From Acidimicrobiia bacterium (GTDB taxonomy: Bacteria > Actinomycetota > Acidimicrobiia > UBA5794 > JAOTWH01), in NCBI GenBank assembly GCA_029863035.1, contig JAOTWH010000021.1:1-18040 (forward strand): 18,040 nt of DNA. Reading direction: 5' to 3'. Below are positions 1 through 7,297 of the stretch, piece after piece. The notes beneath the pieces are model-generated. The model ran no database searches, was not told the origin of the DNA, and saw nothing but the letters and a program-made list of their open reading frames with translations. Positions within the stretch are counted from its first letter, which is position 1, and each line of letters opens with the position of its first letter. A program made the position numbers and the translations under genes.

Positions 1-1
1 C

Positions 2-553
2 GTTCTGGAGCCCGGCGGTCGGGTAGCGGTCAACGTGGCGAACCTGGGCCGCAAGCCCTATCTGCCCCTCAACCACATCGTGGGATCGCTGATGCGAGAT
101 GTCGGCCTGTTGCTGCGAGGTGAGGTGATCTGGCAGAAGGCCAAGGCCGCAGGAGGCTCCACCGCCTGGGGATCGTGGAGGTCGGCCAAGAACCCAACTC
201 TGCGCGACGTCCACGAGTACGTGTTGATGGCATCCAAAGGTTCGTTTCGGCGTATCCGCAAGGGTGACGACACCATTGGCAAGGAGGACTTCATCTCCTC
301 GACGTTGTCGGTGTGGCCCATCCAGCCTGAGTCGGCCAAGCGGGTTGGACATCCGGCACCGTTCCCAGTGGAGCTGCCTCGGCGAGCCATCGAGCTCTAT
401 ACGTTCGTTGGCGATCTGGTGCTCGACCCGTTCATGGGAGCGGGGACCACTGCGCTTGCGGCGAAGGAAACCGGACGGCATTTCGTGGGATACGAGACGG
501 AGCAGTCTTATATCGATCTCGCCCACGAGCGCCTGACCGAGGCAGGAAACTAG
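2..553 (+). CDS. DNA (N4/N6) methyltransferase, C-terminal part
   Basis: This is the C-terminal 183 residues of a site-specific DNA methyltransferase that transfers a methyl group from S-adenosylmethionine to an exocyclic amino group of adenine or cytosine. The frame is open to the left edge, so the true start lies outside the window; the GTG at 35 is only the first internal start codon. The SAM-binding motif DPFMGAGTT lies close to the C-terminus (base about 424 onward), followed by GYE, the acidic residue of the next strand. A C-terminal SAM motif is the order seen in beta-class enzymes such as the CcrM/MboII types. The catalytic (D/N/S)PP(Y/W) motif should precede the window and is not visible. 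The segment from GSW to HEYVL (about bases 173-225) is typical of the family. The base specificity, and whether a restriction partner exists upstream, cannot be told. It runs convergently into the repeat-protein gene, whose stop lies 10 bp away. Confidence 0.9.
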   Translation, partial: VLEPGGRVAVNVANLGRKPYLPLNHIVGSLMRDVGLLLRGEVIWQKAKAAGGSTAWGSWRSAKNPTLRDVHEYVLMASKGSFRRIRKGDDTIGKEDFISSTLSVWPIQPESAKRVGHPAPFPVELPRRAIELYTFVGDLVLDPFMGAGTTALAAKETGRHFVGYETEQSYIDLAHERLTEAGN

Positions 554-563
554 AAAGCTTCCC

Positions 564-1226
564 TTAGATGCCGCGGAATATGCCGACCGTGTCGGTGCCG
601 TCGCCATTCCAATCACCGGAGAAGATCACGTCTCCCGGATCGCCGTAGAAGAAGCTGCGGTCGGCTATGCCCTGGCTGTGGGAGTACCTCATATAGACGA
701 AGCTGTCGACCTCGCGGTACAAGCCGATCGTGTCCACCCCATCGCCGTTGAAATCTCCTGCGAAGGGTTGATCGCCGACGTTACCGAAAAGGTAGTCGAC
801 CGAAGCAGCACCGAGACCACCGCTCTGTGATCCCAACTGGTCGATTATGTAGAAGCGGCCTTCGCCTGGCCTGTATATGGAGACCGTGTCGCACCCGTCA
901 CCATCGAAATCCCCCGCCAGCGGAATGTCGTCGGGGTCGCCGAAGAAGTAGTTGATGTCGGCGATCCCGGTGCTGTTGGCGTTGCGCAGGTAGACGAAGC
1001 CATCGGACTGGCGATAGAGGCCAGGCGTATCGATGCCATCGCAGTCCCAGTCGCCCATGAATGGGTAGTCGCCAGGGTTGCCGTACTCGAACGTCGTTGT
1101 CGTTCCATTGGAGCGAACCAGATGCCACTCGGCGGTGACGGGATCCATCGCTCCCACTGTGTCGGCGGCGGCCGGCATTGCTACCCATACCAGCATTGTC
1201 GCAATGGCGGGCGCCAGGTATCTCAC
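564..1226 (-). CDS. Secreted FG-GAP/VCBS-like repeat protein
   Basis: A 220-residue protein of unknown precise role, probably extracellular. Residues 1-21 form a signal peptide with a hydrophobic core and an AAA-type cleavage site before D22. The rest holds four repeats of the pattern G-D-(W/F)-x-x-D-G-x-D-T-x-x-x-(Y/F)-R, with the GDW/GDF cores near residues 58, 105, 157 and 204. The period is about 47-52 residues. Each core carries a DxDGDGxD-like, potentially calcium-binding, loop. The family resembles FG-GAP/VCBS beta-propeller blades, usually found in adhesion or enzyme-associated ectodomains. The last repeat ends abruptly (GIFRGI), so four blades may be a partial propeller or a dimerising half. 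The GTG start at 1226 overlaps the amidase stop by four bases (GTGA), which indicates translational coupling. The amidase tail carries a fragment of the same repeat. No catalytic motif was seen. Confidence 0.85.
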   Translation of the reverse strand: MRYLAPAIATMLVWVAMPAAADTVGAMDPVTAEWHLVRSNGTTTTFEYGNPGDYPFMGDWDCDGIDTPGLYRQSDGFVYLRNANSTGIADINYFFGDPDDIPLAGDFDGDGCDTVSIYRPGEGRFYIIDQLGSQSGGLGAASVDYLFGNVGDQPFAGDFNGDGVDTIGLYREVDSFVYMRYSHSQGIADRSFFYGDPGDVIFSGDWNGDGTDTVGIFRGI

Positions 1227-2134
1227 GGTCCGAAGTTCCCCGAGACTGGTATCCAGTCTGGGTCTCCCAGCTCGACCACGTCGTCGGCCTGTCCGGTCTC
1301 GTTGGCGTTCTTCAGGAAGAACGTCCCGGCGCCAGAGCTATCCACCCCTGCCTCGATGTCGGCAACACGTTGTTCCGCAGCACTCCCGCACTCGATAGTG
1401 AGGGTGGCATCGGGCGTGGCGACATCCGCAGCCAGCGCGGCCAGAGTGCCATCGGCGATGAGCGAATAGAAGTTGTCACCCGGGCATGTGGTGGAGGCAA
1501 GGTCACGGTGGCCGCGGATGGTGTCGAGCGGCGCGTCGAACTCCTCAGAAGCCCACGCCAGCAAAGCTGCGACGCTGCCAACCTGAACATCGGGTATCTG
1601 CTGATCATTGAAATTGCCCTCTGCCACCACCAGGAAGTGCCCGGCGGGGTCGTAGTCGGTTCCCGTGTCGCCTCGATATTCGAGCGGCCGTCCCTCATAG
1701 ATATTTCCGTTGGCGTCAACCGCGAAGTGATAAGCCAAATCTGGCCACCCCAGGCTGAGGTGGTAGGACTGGTGCCCTCGCAGGCGAGCAGGGGCTGCTG
1801 TATTGCTGCTCAAGAATGCCGCGGTGTGGTGCACCGTCAGTCGATCGATGGTGTGGCCCACAAAGCCTGGCCCGGACGGTGACGCACCCCACGCGTCGCG
1901 ACAGATGGCGCTGAGGGCGAGTGGGGGAGTTGCGCGGCCGGTTGGCGGCTCGGACCCTTCAGCCGGCCAGGAGGTGGTTGTTGGGAGACTGGTCGTGCCG
2001 ATCGGCGCCGTCGGCGTCGTGGCAACTGATGCGCGGTCCGAGTTGACGACCTTGGCGCACGCCGCCAACAGTCCAGACAGGGGCACCGCGCTGGCCCCGA
2101 CCAGGGCGGTTCGAATGAAACGACGCCTGTCCAC
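1223..2134 (-). CDS. Tat-exported lipoprotein N-acetylmuramoyl-L-alanine amidase (PGRP/amidase_2 fold)
   Basis: A 303-residue zinc amidase predicted to cut the bond between N-acetylmuramic acid and L-alanine of the peptidoglycan stem, acting outside the membrane. The N-terminus has a twin-arginine motif (DRRRFIR, residues 2-8), a hydrophobic stretch and a lipobox LAAC with Cys26, so Tat export followed by lipid anchoring is likely. A Thr/Pro/Ser linker (about 35-72) follows. The PGRP domain spans about 78-235, with candidate zinc ligands His102 or His103 (TVHHTA), His209 (GHRD) and Cys217 (TTCPG), and a tyrosine in the AYHFAVD segment. Residues 271-303 match half a repeat of the next protein. 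The chosen GTG start (2134-2132) shares its first base with the nhaA stop and gives the Tat motif at once; a longer reading would run 143 codons into nhaA. It could act in wall turnover or cell separation. Confidence 0.9.
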   Translation of the reverse strand: MDRRRFIRTALVGASAVPLSGLLAACAKVVNSDRASVATTPTAPIGTTSLPTTTSWPAEGSEPPTGRATPPLALSAICRDAWGASPSGPGFVGHTIDRLTVHHTAAFLSSNTAAPARLRGHQSYHLSLGWPDLAYHFAVDANGNIYEGRPLEYRGDTGTDYDPAGHFLVVAEGNFNDQQIPDVQVGSVAALLAWASEEFDAPLDTIRGHRDLASTTCPGDNFYSLIADGTLAALAADVATPDATLTIECGSAAEQRVADIEAGVDSSGAGTFFLKNANETGQADDVVELGDPDWIPVSGNFGP

Positions 2135-3513
2135 TAATCGGCCACGTCGAGCGCACCCGCTAGTTCCGGGGTCGGAGTTTTGCTGCCAGATCCCCGTAGG
2201 TAGAGGTAGCCCGAGATCCCGGCCACGCCAGAGCCGGTGAAGATGCCGATCTTGGCCAGGTCGAGCAGTTCTGGATCGAAGAACGCCAGCTCGGCGATGA
2301 AGAGCGAGACCGTGAATCCGACTCCGGCGATAATGGCCAGGCCGACGATGTGGCGCCAAGTGGTGTTGCGCGGCAGCGAACCCATCCCCAACCTCACGGC
2401 CAGATATGCGAACAGCGTGACGCCGACCGTCTTGCCAACGATCAAGCCCAATGCAACCCCAAGCGCGACAGAGGACGTAGCAGCATCGACGACGTCGAGG
2501 CCGGCGAAACGTACTCCTGCATTGGCCAAGGCGAAGATGGGGACTATCAGAAACGAGCTCCAAGGATGGATGGCCACCTCGAGACGGTCCAGTGGCGAAA
2601 CGCTTTCGCGGGCGATCGCCGCCAGTTCTAGGGCATCGGCGTCTACCCGCTCAGGTCCGCGGGGTGCATGGGCCTCCATCTCGAAGCGAGACAGCACCAG
2701 AGTCGCCCTCCGCTTGTACTCGGCATCCGAATAGAGCGCTACAGCCGGCGTCATCAAACCCAATGCCACACCGGCGATCGTGGCGTGCACTCCCGACTCC
2801 AGAAAACAGAGCCAAGTGAAAGAACCCAACAAGACGTAGAACGTGACGTTGCGCACGCCGACCTTGGTGGCGATTCGGATGGCCACGAGTGTTCCCAATC
2901 CCACGGCCAGCCACGCGAACTGCAGGTCGTCGGTGTAGAAGATGGCGATCACTGCGATGGCACCGATGTCGTCAACTATGGCCAGGGCTAACAGGAACAA
3001 CCTGGCCCCTACCGGAATCCTCGTGCCGAGCAGAGCGACTATGCCGATTGAGAAAGCGATGTCCGTTGCCATCGGGATGCCCCAACCGCGGCTGGCATCC
3101 CCGCCGCTGGCGATGATGAGATATATGGCCGCCGGGAAGATCATCCCGCCCAGTGCGGCCACGATCGGCAGCATGGCGCGTTTGCGGTCGGCCAAGTCGC
3201 CTCGCACCAGTTCGCGTTTGATCTCGAGGCCAACGACGAAGAAGAAGATCGCCATCAACGCGTCGTTTACGACGTCGCGCAGCGTCTCCTCTATGTGGAG
3301 GATGCCGAAGTCGAGATCGATGGGCGAGGTCCAGAAGGTCTCGTAACCCTCACCGAAAGGTGCGTTGGCCCAAGCCAGGGCGGCGGCCGCTGCCAGCAGC
3401 AGGACGATGCCGCTCCCCGCTTCGACGCGAGTGAACTTGAGAAGAGGCCGCAGAAAGCGCGTCGGGACATAGCGATCAGACTGCGTCCAGGTGTCATGGG
3501 TCCGTTCCGTCAT
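2134..3513 (-). CDS. nhaA: Na+/H+ antiporter NhaA
   Basis: A 459-residue polytopic membrane protein that exchanges cytoplasmic Na+ (or Li+) for external protons, serving sodium and pH homeostasis. Signature segments are all present: FFFVVGLEIKREL (about 90-102), ATDIAFSIG (149-157) with Asp151, and LAIVDDIGAIAV (177-188) with Asp181-Asp182. The 30-residue spacing from Asp151 to the Asp pair equals that of E. coli Asp133 and Asp163/164, the transport-site residues. A late helix reads AGVGFTVSLFIAELAF. The protein is longer than the E. coli enzyme (about 390 residues), because of a hydrophilic N-terminal leader of about 25 residues, a charged cytoplasmic loop after the mid-protein helices, and a polar C-terminus. 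The ATG at 3513 follows a weak GAAAG element. Its stop TAG overlaps the amidase GTG by one base, so it heads a coupled three-gene unit. Confidence 0.96.
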   Translation of the reverse strand: MTERTHDTWTQSDRYVPTRFLRPLLKFTRVEAGSGIVLLLAAAAALAWANAPFGEGYETFWTSPIDLDFGILHIEETLRDVVNDALMAIFFFVVGLEIKRELVRGDLADRKRAMLPIVAALGGMIFPAAIYLIIASGGDASRGWGIPMATDIAFSIGIVALLGTRIPVGARLFLLALAIVDDIGAIAVIAIFYTDDLQFAWLAVGLGTLVAIRIATKVGVRNVTFYVLLGSFTWLCFLESGVHATIAGVALGLMTPAVALYSDAEYKRRATLVLSRFEMEAHAPRGPERVDADALELAAIARESVSPLDRLEVAIHPWSSFLIVPIFALANAGVRFAGLDVVDAATSSVALGVALGLIVGKTVGVTLFAYLAVRLGMGSLPRNTTWRHIVGLAIIAGVGFTVSLFIAELAFFDPELLDLAKIGIFTGSGVAGISGYLYLRGSGSKTPTPELAGALDVAD

Positions 3514-3583
3514 TGGCTTTCAGAGTAGCCCTGGGTCCCAACCAGCCCGCGGGTACCATCGCTGCCATGTTGGGTACTCGACG
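3514..3583. promoter_or_regulatory. 70-bp divergent intergenic region between two cation antiporters
   Basis: This is the only space available for promoters of both nhaA (minus) and the Na+/Ca2+-type antiporter (plus). It holds the perfect 8-bp palindrome CCCGCGGG (3546-3553), a GGTACC palindrome two bases on, and TGGGTCCCA just upstream (about 3533-3541). I cannot assign convincing -10/-35 boxes or strong Shine-Dalgarno sites on either side, so short or absent leaders are possible. Shared control of the two transporters is an inference from geometry. Confidence 0.4.
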
Positions 3584-4519
3584 ATGATTGAGTCCATCGG
3601 CCTCCTCGTTGCCGGGCTGGTGGTGTTGACAGTCTCGGCAGATCGTCTCGTGGTCGCCGCCGCCCGAATATCTCGTCGCTCGGGCGTGCCTTCGCTCCTC
3701 ATTGGGGCGCTGATCATCGGAGTGGGAACCTCGGTTCCCGAATTGGTTGTCTCCCTCATCGCAGCCGAACCCGACAAAGCCCTCGGCAACGTCATCGGAT
3801 CCAATATCAGCAACCTCACCTTGGTGCTTGGCGCGGCCGCCATGGTGGCCCCGATCCGCACACACCTCAGTGTCATCGGCCGCGAGGGAATCCTCATGCT
3901 GAGTGCGGTCCTCTTGTTGGCAGGTCTCTTGGCCGATGGAAAGATCGATCGAGCTGACGCTTCGATCCTGCTGATCGGTCTGGTAGTAGCGGTCTTTCTC
4001 ATAGTGCATTGGTCGAGCCGGTCTCTGGTGGCGGCCGAACTCGATGAGGAGCTTGAACACTTCGCTGCGACCACCACGTCGCCGATGGTTGCAGAGGCCT
4101 TCGTCGGCTTGGTGGCGATGTTTGCCACGGTTACCGGGGCATGGTTGCTGGTGAGGGGAGCCGAAGGTGTCGCCGATGAATTGGACCTGACGGGTGCTTT
4201 CGTCGGCTTGGTCATCTTGGCAGTCGGTACGAGTCTTCCCGAGCTAGCGACATCGGTGGCAGCGGTGAGGCGCGGTGAGAGCGACTTGGCCGTCGGCAAT
4301 GTGTTGGGATCGAACGTGTTCAACTCACTGGCTATCGGTGGCACAGTGGGCTTGGTTCATCCGGGCTCCACCAGTGACGGATTCGGTGCAGTTGTGATAC
4401 TCATGGTGATGGCGGCCGTAACCGGGGGAGCATTCGCCACGACCGACCGCAAGATTCAACGCTGGGAAGGTGCGGTGTTGCTGTTCGGCTTCGCGCTTCT
4501 GGTCGTTCTGGCTCCGTAG
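3584..4519 (+). CDS. Sodium/calcium exchanger-family antiporter (CaCA, YrbG-like)
   Basis: A 311-residue membrane protein of the Ca2+:cation antiporter superfamily, expected to expel Ca2+ in exchange for Na+, K+ or H+. It has the two inverted alpha-repeats of the family. Repeat 1 contains GVGTSVPE (46-53) and GNVIGSNISN (68-77). Repeat 2 contains AVGTSLPE (213-220) and GNVLGSNVFN (238-247). The Glu residues of the two TSxPE motifs and the Asn residues of the GSNxxN motifs form the ion site in known members. About ten hydrophobic helices are split by a charged central loop (about 144-166). I chose the ATG at 3584 because it directly precedes the first helix; in-frame extension upstream to 3491 adds a polar segment that would enter nhaA. 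The DUF454 gene follows on the same strand 47 bp later. The ion specificity is not visible. Confidence 0.93.
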   Translation: MIESIGLLVAGLVVLTVSADRLVVAAARISRRSGVPSLLIGALIIGVGTSVPELVVSLIAAEPDKALGNVIGSNISNLTLVLGAAAMVAPIRTHLSVIGREGILMLSAVLLLAGLLADGKIDRADASILLIGLVVAVFLIVHWSSRSLVAAELDEELEHFAATTTSPMVAEAFVGLVAMFATVTGAWLLVRGAEGVADELDLTGAFVGLVILAVGTSLPELATSVAAVRRGESDLAVGNVLGSNVFNSLAIGGTVGLVHPGSTSDGFGAVVILMVMAAVTGGAFATTDRKIQRWEGAVLLFGFALLVVLAP

Positions 4520-4566
4520 CGGGATCCGACGCAGTGTGTGAAACGCGTGGCCGTTATCGTGAATCC

Positions 4567-4989
4567 ATGGTGGCCCATCCGCACCCCAACCGCGCAGTAC
4601 GAATCTCGTATCTGGCGATGGGCTTTGCATGCTTGGGCCTTGGCTTGGTCGGCATCTTCGTGCCTTTGATGCCGACCACTGTCTTCATACTCCTGGCGGG
4701 CTTCTTCTTCGCCAGATCCTCTGAGAGATGGCACGCCTGGATACTCGATCACCCCCGATTCGGTGGCCTGGTTCGTGACTACCAAGCCGGATTGGGAATA
4801 CCGATGCGTGCCAAGATGGTTGCCGTGGTCGCCGTGATCGTTGCGTTCGCGATAAGCGTCGGGCTGATCGTTGATGCGCCTGTGTGGCAGATACCGCTGA
4901 GCGTCCTTGGCTCAGCGATCGTCGTCTTCATCTTGACCCGCCCCACGCGGGAGCAGACGTTGGCCGAGAAGGTGGCGGAGAGGACCTAG
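4567..4989 (+). CDS. DUF454 (YbaN-like) inner-membrane protein
   Basis: A 140-residue membrane protein of the DUF454/YbaN family, whose biochemical role is unknown. The family signature is clear: a first helix (SYLAMGFACLGLGLVGIF), then PLMPTTVFILLAGFFFARSS, then a short amphipathic segment with HAWILDHPRFGGLVRDY, then two closely spaced helices that fill the C-terminal half. A polar basic tail ends the protein. I chose the ATG at 4567; an in-frame GTG at 4534 would add 11 residues and bring the start within 14 bp of the upstream stop. Neither has an obvious Shine-Dalgarno site. It probably shares a transcript with the antiporter. Its TAG stop overlaps the convergent DivIVA-family stop through a CTAG tetranucleotide, so the two genes share their last four bases and no separate terminator fits between them. 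Confidence 0.87.
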   Translation: MVAHPHPNRAVRISYLAMGFACLGLGLVGIFVPLMPTTVFILLAGFFFARSSERWHAWILDHPRFGGLVRDYQAGLGIPMRAKMVAVVAVIVAFAISVGLIVDAPVWQIPLSVLGSAIVVFILTRPTREQTLAEKVAERT

Positions 4990-5951
4990 TTCTTGGTGCG
5001 GCCGCCCATGCGGCGTCGCAGACCAGAACCGTAGAACGTCTCCTTCTTCTCGTCGTCCTCGGCCGGCGCGTCCCCGCTGGGAACTCCCGAAGGCGCACGC
5101 AGCGAGGGTGAGCCCATAATGGAGTTGACGGATGGCGGGGCTGCGGCCTCGGGAGCAGCGGCCATCTTCGGCTTGGCGGCTGGCTCGGGCTCGGGCGTCT
5201 CTTCGACCGGCGCTGCGGCGGCTGGTGCAGCCGAAGCTGTGGCCATCGCCTCGTCCAACGCCTCTTCTTGTGCCAGGTCGATCATGCCGTGGGCCACGTC
5301 GGTCTCGGCAAGGGCTGTCTCTGCCAACTTCTTGAGGTGATTCTCGATGTCGGACACGGCGGTGCGCAGCTGCGGCACCTTGCGTGACAGCACTTCGTGC
5401 TCGGCTTTGGCCTCTCGCAGCATCTCGGACGCCTTCTTCTTGGCGTCGGCCATCCGCTTGCCTGCACCGTGGGCGGCCTCAGCTGTGAGCTTCTCACCAG
5501 CAGCCGTCGCCTCTGTTCTGATCCTGGCGGTGTCGGCGTCTGCTTGAGCGCGGGCTTCGGCAGCCGCCTTGGCTGCTTCGGCACGAAGCGCCTGCGCCTC
5601 CTCCTTGGCGGCCTGCAGTTGCGCTTCACCCTGGCTTTGAGCGACCGTAAGGGCCTCTTCACCCTTCGCCTTGGACTGCGTTAGGTAGTCGTCAGCCTGG
5701 GCGCGGGTTTTGGACGAATAGGAGTCGGCCTCGGAACGAACCTTGGCCACCTCGACACCGGCCTCGGCGGTCATTTCGTCCTTGATGCGCTGAGCCTCTA
5801 CAAAGGTGCGGTGTAGCGCTTCTTCAGCCTGTTCGTATTGCTTGAGAGTGGCTGCAACCTCAGCCAGCACGGCATCTACCTTCTCGGAGTCGTAGCCGCG
5901 CTTCCCCTCTGGGAATCGGACCTGCTGCAGGTCCGTAGCCGTTACTTTCAT
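4986..5951 (-). CDS. DivIVA-domain coiled-coil protein (paralogue 1)
   Basis: A 321-residue cytoplasmic scaffold-like protein. Residues 1-35 match the DivIVA N-terminal domain: an aromatic/basic start (QQVRFP), then GKRGYDSEKVDAVL with Gly19-Tyr20, equivalent to the F..GY..xxV motif that binds curved membrane in DivIVA. About 35-215 is an Ala/Glu/Lys-rich coiled coil. A conserved block KVPQLRTAVSDIE (191-203) closes the coil. A Pro/Ala/Glu-rich disordered linker (about 235-300) and a basic tail ending GSGLRRRMGGRTKN follow. In Actinomycetota such proteins (Wag31, SepIVA and relatives) organise polar growth and septation. This one is not close enough to either to name. A strong GGGAG Shine-Dalgarno site lies 7 nt before the ATG. 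It is downstream of, and clearly paralogous to, the next DivIVA-domain gene, across a 110-bp gap. Confidence 0.88.
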   Translation of the reverse strand: MKVTATDLQQVRFPEGKRGYDSEKVDAVLAEVAATLKQYEQAEEALHRTFVEAQRIKDEMTAEAGVEVAKVRSEADSYSSKTRAQADDYLTQSKAKGEEALTVAQSQGEAQLQAAKEEAQALRAEAAKAAAEARAQADADTARIRTEATAAGEKLTAEAAHGAGKRMADAKKKASEMLREAKAEHEVLSRKVPQLRTAVSDIENHLKKLAETALAETDVAHGMIDLAQEEALDEAMATASAAPAAAAPVEETPEPEPAAKPKMAAAPEAAAPPSVNSIMGSPSLRAPSGVPSGDAPAEDDEKKETFYGSGLRRRMGGRTKN

Positions 5952-6061
5952 CGCCCTTCTCCCTTTTCGCCCTGTGGTTTGTCTTCCAGATCATCTAACT
6001 ACGCTTAGTAGTCTAGCAGCAGCTTACCGTGGTTGCCACGACCCTGCAATGGGTTTCTGGG
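5952..6061 (-). promoter_or_regulatory. Leader between the two DivIVA-family genes, with Shine-Dalgarno site
   Basis: This 110-bp gap separates the stop of paralogue 2 from the start of paralogue 1 on the minus strand. A purine-rich AAAAGGGAGAAGGG run (minus strand, about 5954-5967) gives a strong Shine-Dalgarno site ahead of the ATG at 5951. A small inverted repeat ACTAC-GCTTA-GTAGT lies at about 5999-6013. The patch around it is AT-rich for this genome and could hold a promoter for paralogue 1. I see no clear terminator, so co-transcription with paralogue 2 is also possible. Confidence 0.45.
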
Positions 6062-7297
6062 CTATTTTCGCCTGCGTTTCTCACCTGCATCGAGGCGAGC
6101 TCTCAGGCCTCCGCCACGGCGCTGATAAATGGTCGTCTCATCATGGTCGTCGCGCGTGGCGTTATGGAGTCGCCCCCGCACAGGGGGCGCGGGTGGCTCC
6201 GTTGCAGCTACTGCCGCCCGGGCCGGATCTGCATCCTCTTCCGCAAGAGCGGCACCGCTGGGAAGCTCACCGTTGGTTATGGCTTCTCTGGCTGCCGGCA
6301 GCGTGCCCGAACCGTCGGGAGCGGCCACCGTGGCCATCGGCACGACTTCGTCCACCTGGTCTGCCGAGGCCTCGTTGTCGGCCTCGCGGTTGCTGTCAGC
6401 GATGGCGGCGCTTTCCTCGCCTGCTTCACCATCAGGAGCCTGGATGAGACTCGCTTCTGCTCCGGACACATCGGCAGGGCTCTTGTCGCCCGCCCAGGTA
6501 TCGCTGACAGCGACGTCCTTACTCTCTCCGCCCGCTTCTTGAGCTGATTCGACGAGACTTGCTACCCCGCCGGAGACTTCCGAATCTGCGATATTGATCA
6601 TCGCGTCTACCACTTCGAGGTCTTCGGTCGCGATGCTGGAGAACTCGCGAATGCGACGCTCGATGTCGGCGACGGCACTGCGGAGCTGGGGAACCTTGCT
6701 CACCAACGAATCGTGCTCGGCTCTAGCGGCTTCGACTATCTGCTGTCCCTGAGCATTGGCGTCTGCGACGATCTCGTCGCTCTGCTTCTTCGCTGAAGCG
6801 ATCCGTTCCTTGGCTTCGGATTGTGAGGCCTCGACCAGCCGGGCAGCCTCGGCTGCTGCTTCCGCCTTGATGGATTCGCCCCGACCCTCGGCGTCGGCTA
6901 CTCGCTCCTGTGCTTTGGCAATGGCGCTCTCGGCTTTGGCGCGGAGATCAACGAACAACTGCTCGACACGCTGCTGCGCGTCCTGCAGGATCCGTTCTGC
7001 TTCGGTCTCGGCCGTGCGTAGGCCTTTCTCGGCTTCAGATTTCATTCTGCTGGCCTCCTCTTGCGCCTCGCCCAAAAGCTGACGCTTCGCTTGCTGCAGC
7101 GCGATGAAGGTGTCCTCCATAGCCTCGCTGGCTGTGCGTGCCTTTGCAAGCTCATTCTCCAGTCGGATTATGTCTTTCTCGTGGCCCGCCAGAGTCTGCC
7201 CTATCCGTGCCATCACTGCATCGACCTCCGCCGGTTCGTAGCCCTTGCGTCGAACCTGGAAGGCGTGTCGTCGGACCGTCTCCGCCTTAACTTTCAT
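6062..7297 (-). CDS. DivIVA-domain coiled-coil protein (paralogue 2, acidic C-terminal linker)
   Basis: A 411-residue relative of the gene just downstream. The N-terminal DivIVA domain shows MKVKAETVRR, then RRKGYEPAEVDAVMARIG with Gly19-Tyr20 at the same positions as in paralogue 1. About 38-200 is a long Ala/Glu/Lys/Arg coiled coil. It ends in KVPQLRSAVADIE (201-213), almost identical to paralogue 1. Residues about 238-375 are acidic, Ala/Ser/Glu/Asp-rich and predicted disordered, roughly twice as long as in the paralogue. The tail YQRRGGGLRARLDAGEKRRRK again contains a GLR-R core and is strongly basic. A GAGGAAGGG Shine-Dalgarno site precedes the ATG by about 10 nt. The likely role is an envelope or division scaffold, by family only; heteromeric assembly with paralogue 1 is an inference. 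The upstream region is divergent from the small helix-turn-helix gene. Confidence 0.88.
   Translation of the reverse strand: MKVKAETVRRHAFQVRRKGYEPAEVDAVMARIGQTLAGHEKDIIRLENELAKARTASEAMEDTFIALQQAKRQLLGEAQEEASRMKSEAEKGLRTAETEAERILQDAQQRVEQLFVDLRAKAESAIAKAQERVADAEGRGESIKAEAAAEAARLVEASQSEAKERIASAKKQSDEIVADANAQGQQIVEAARAEHDSLVSKVPQLRSAVADIERRIREFSSIATEDLEVVDAMINIADSEVSGGVASLVESAQEAGGESKDVAVSDTWAGDKSPADVSGAEASLIQAPDGEAGEESAAIADSNREADNEASADQVDEVVPMATVAAPDGSGTLPAAREAITNGELPSGAALAEEDADPARAAVAATEPPAPPVRGRLHNATRDDHDETTIYQRRGGGLRARLDAGEKRRRK

Noticed and set aside
1178..1882. Plus-strand 234-codon open frame opposite the amidase
   Set aside because: It is antisense to a gene with a complete PGRP domain; its translation shows no recognisable domain and no ribosome site.
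2135..2563. Longer in-frame reading of the amidase, adding 143 codons upstream of the GTG at 2134
   Set aside because: It lies wholly inside nhaA on the same strand in another frame, has no family features, and would bury the Tat signal and lipobox in the middle of the protein.
3520..4344. Minus-strand 274-codon open frame opposite the Na+/Ca2+-type antiporter
   Set aside because: The translation is Ser/Thr/Arg/Pro-rich with no helices or motifs; the plus strand carries both alpha-repeats of the antiporter, so this is a shadow.
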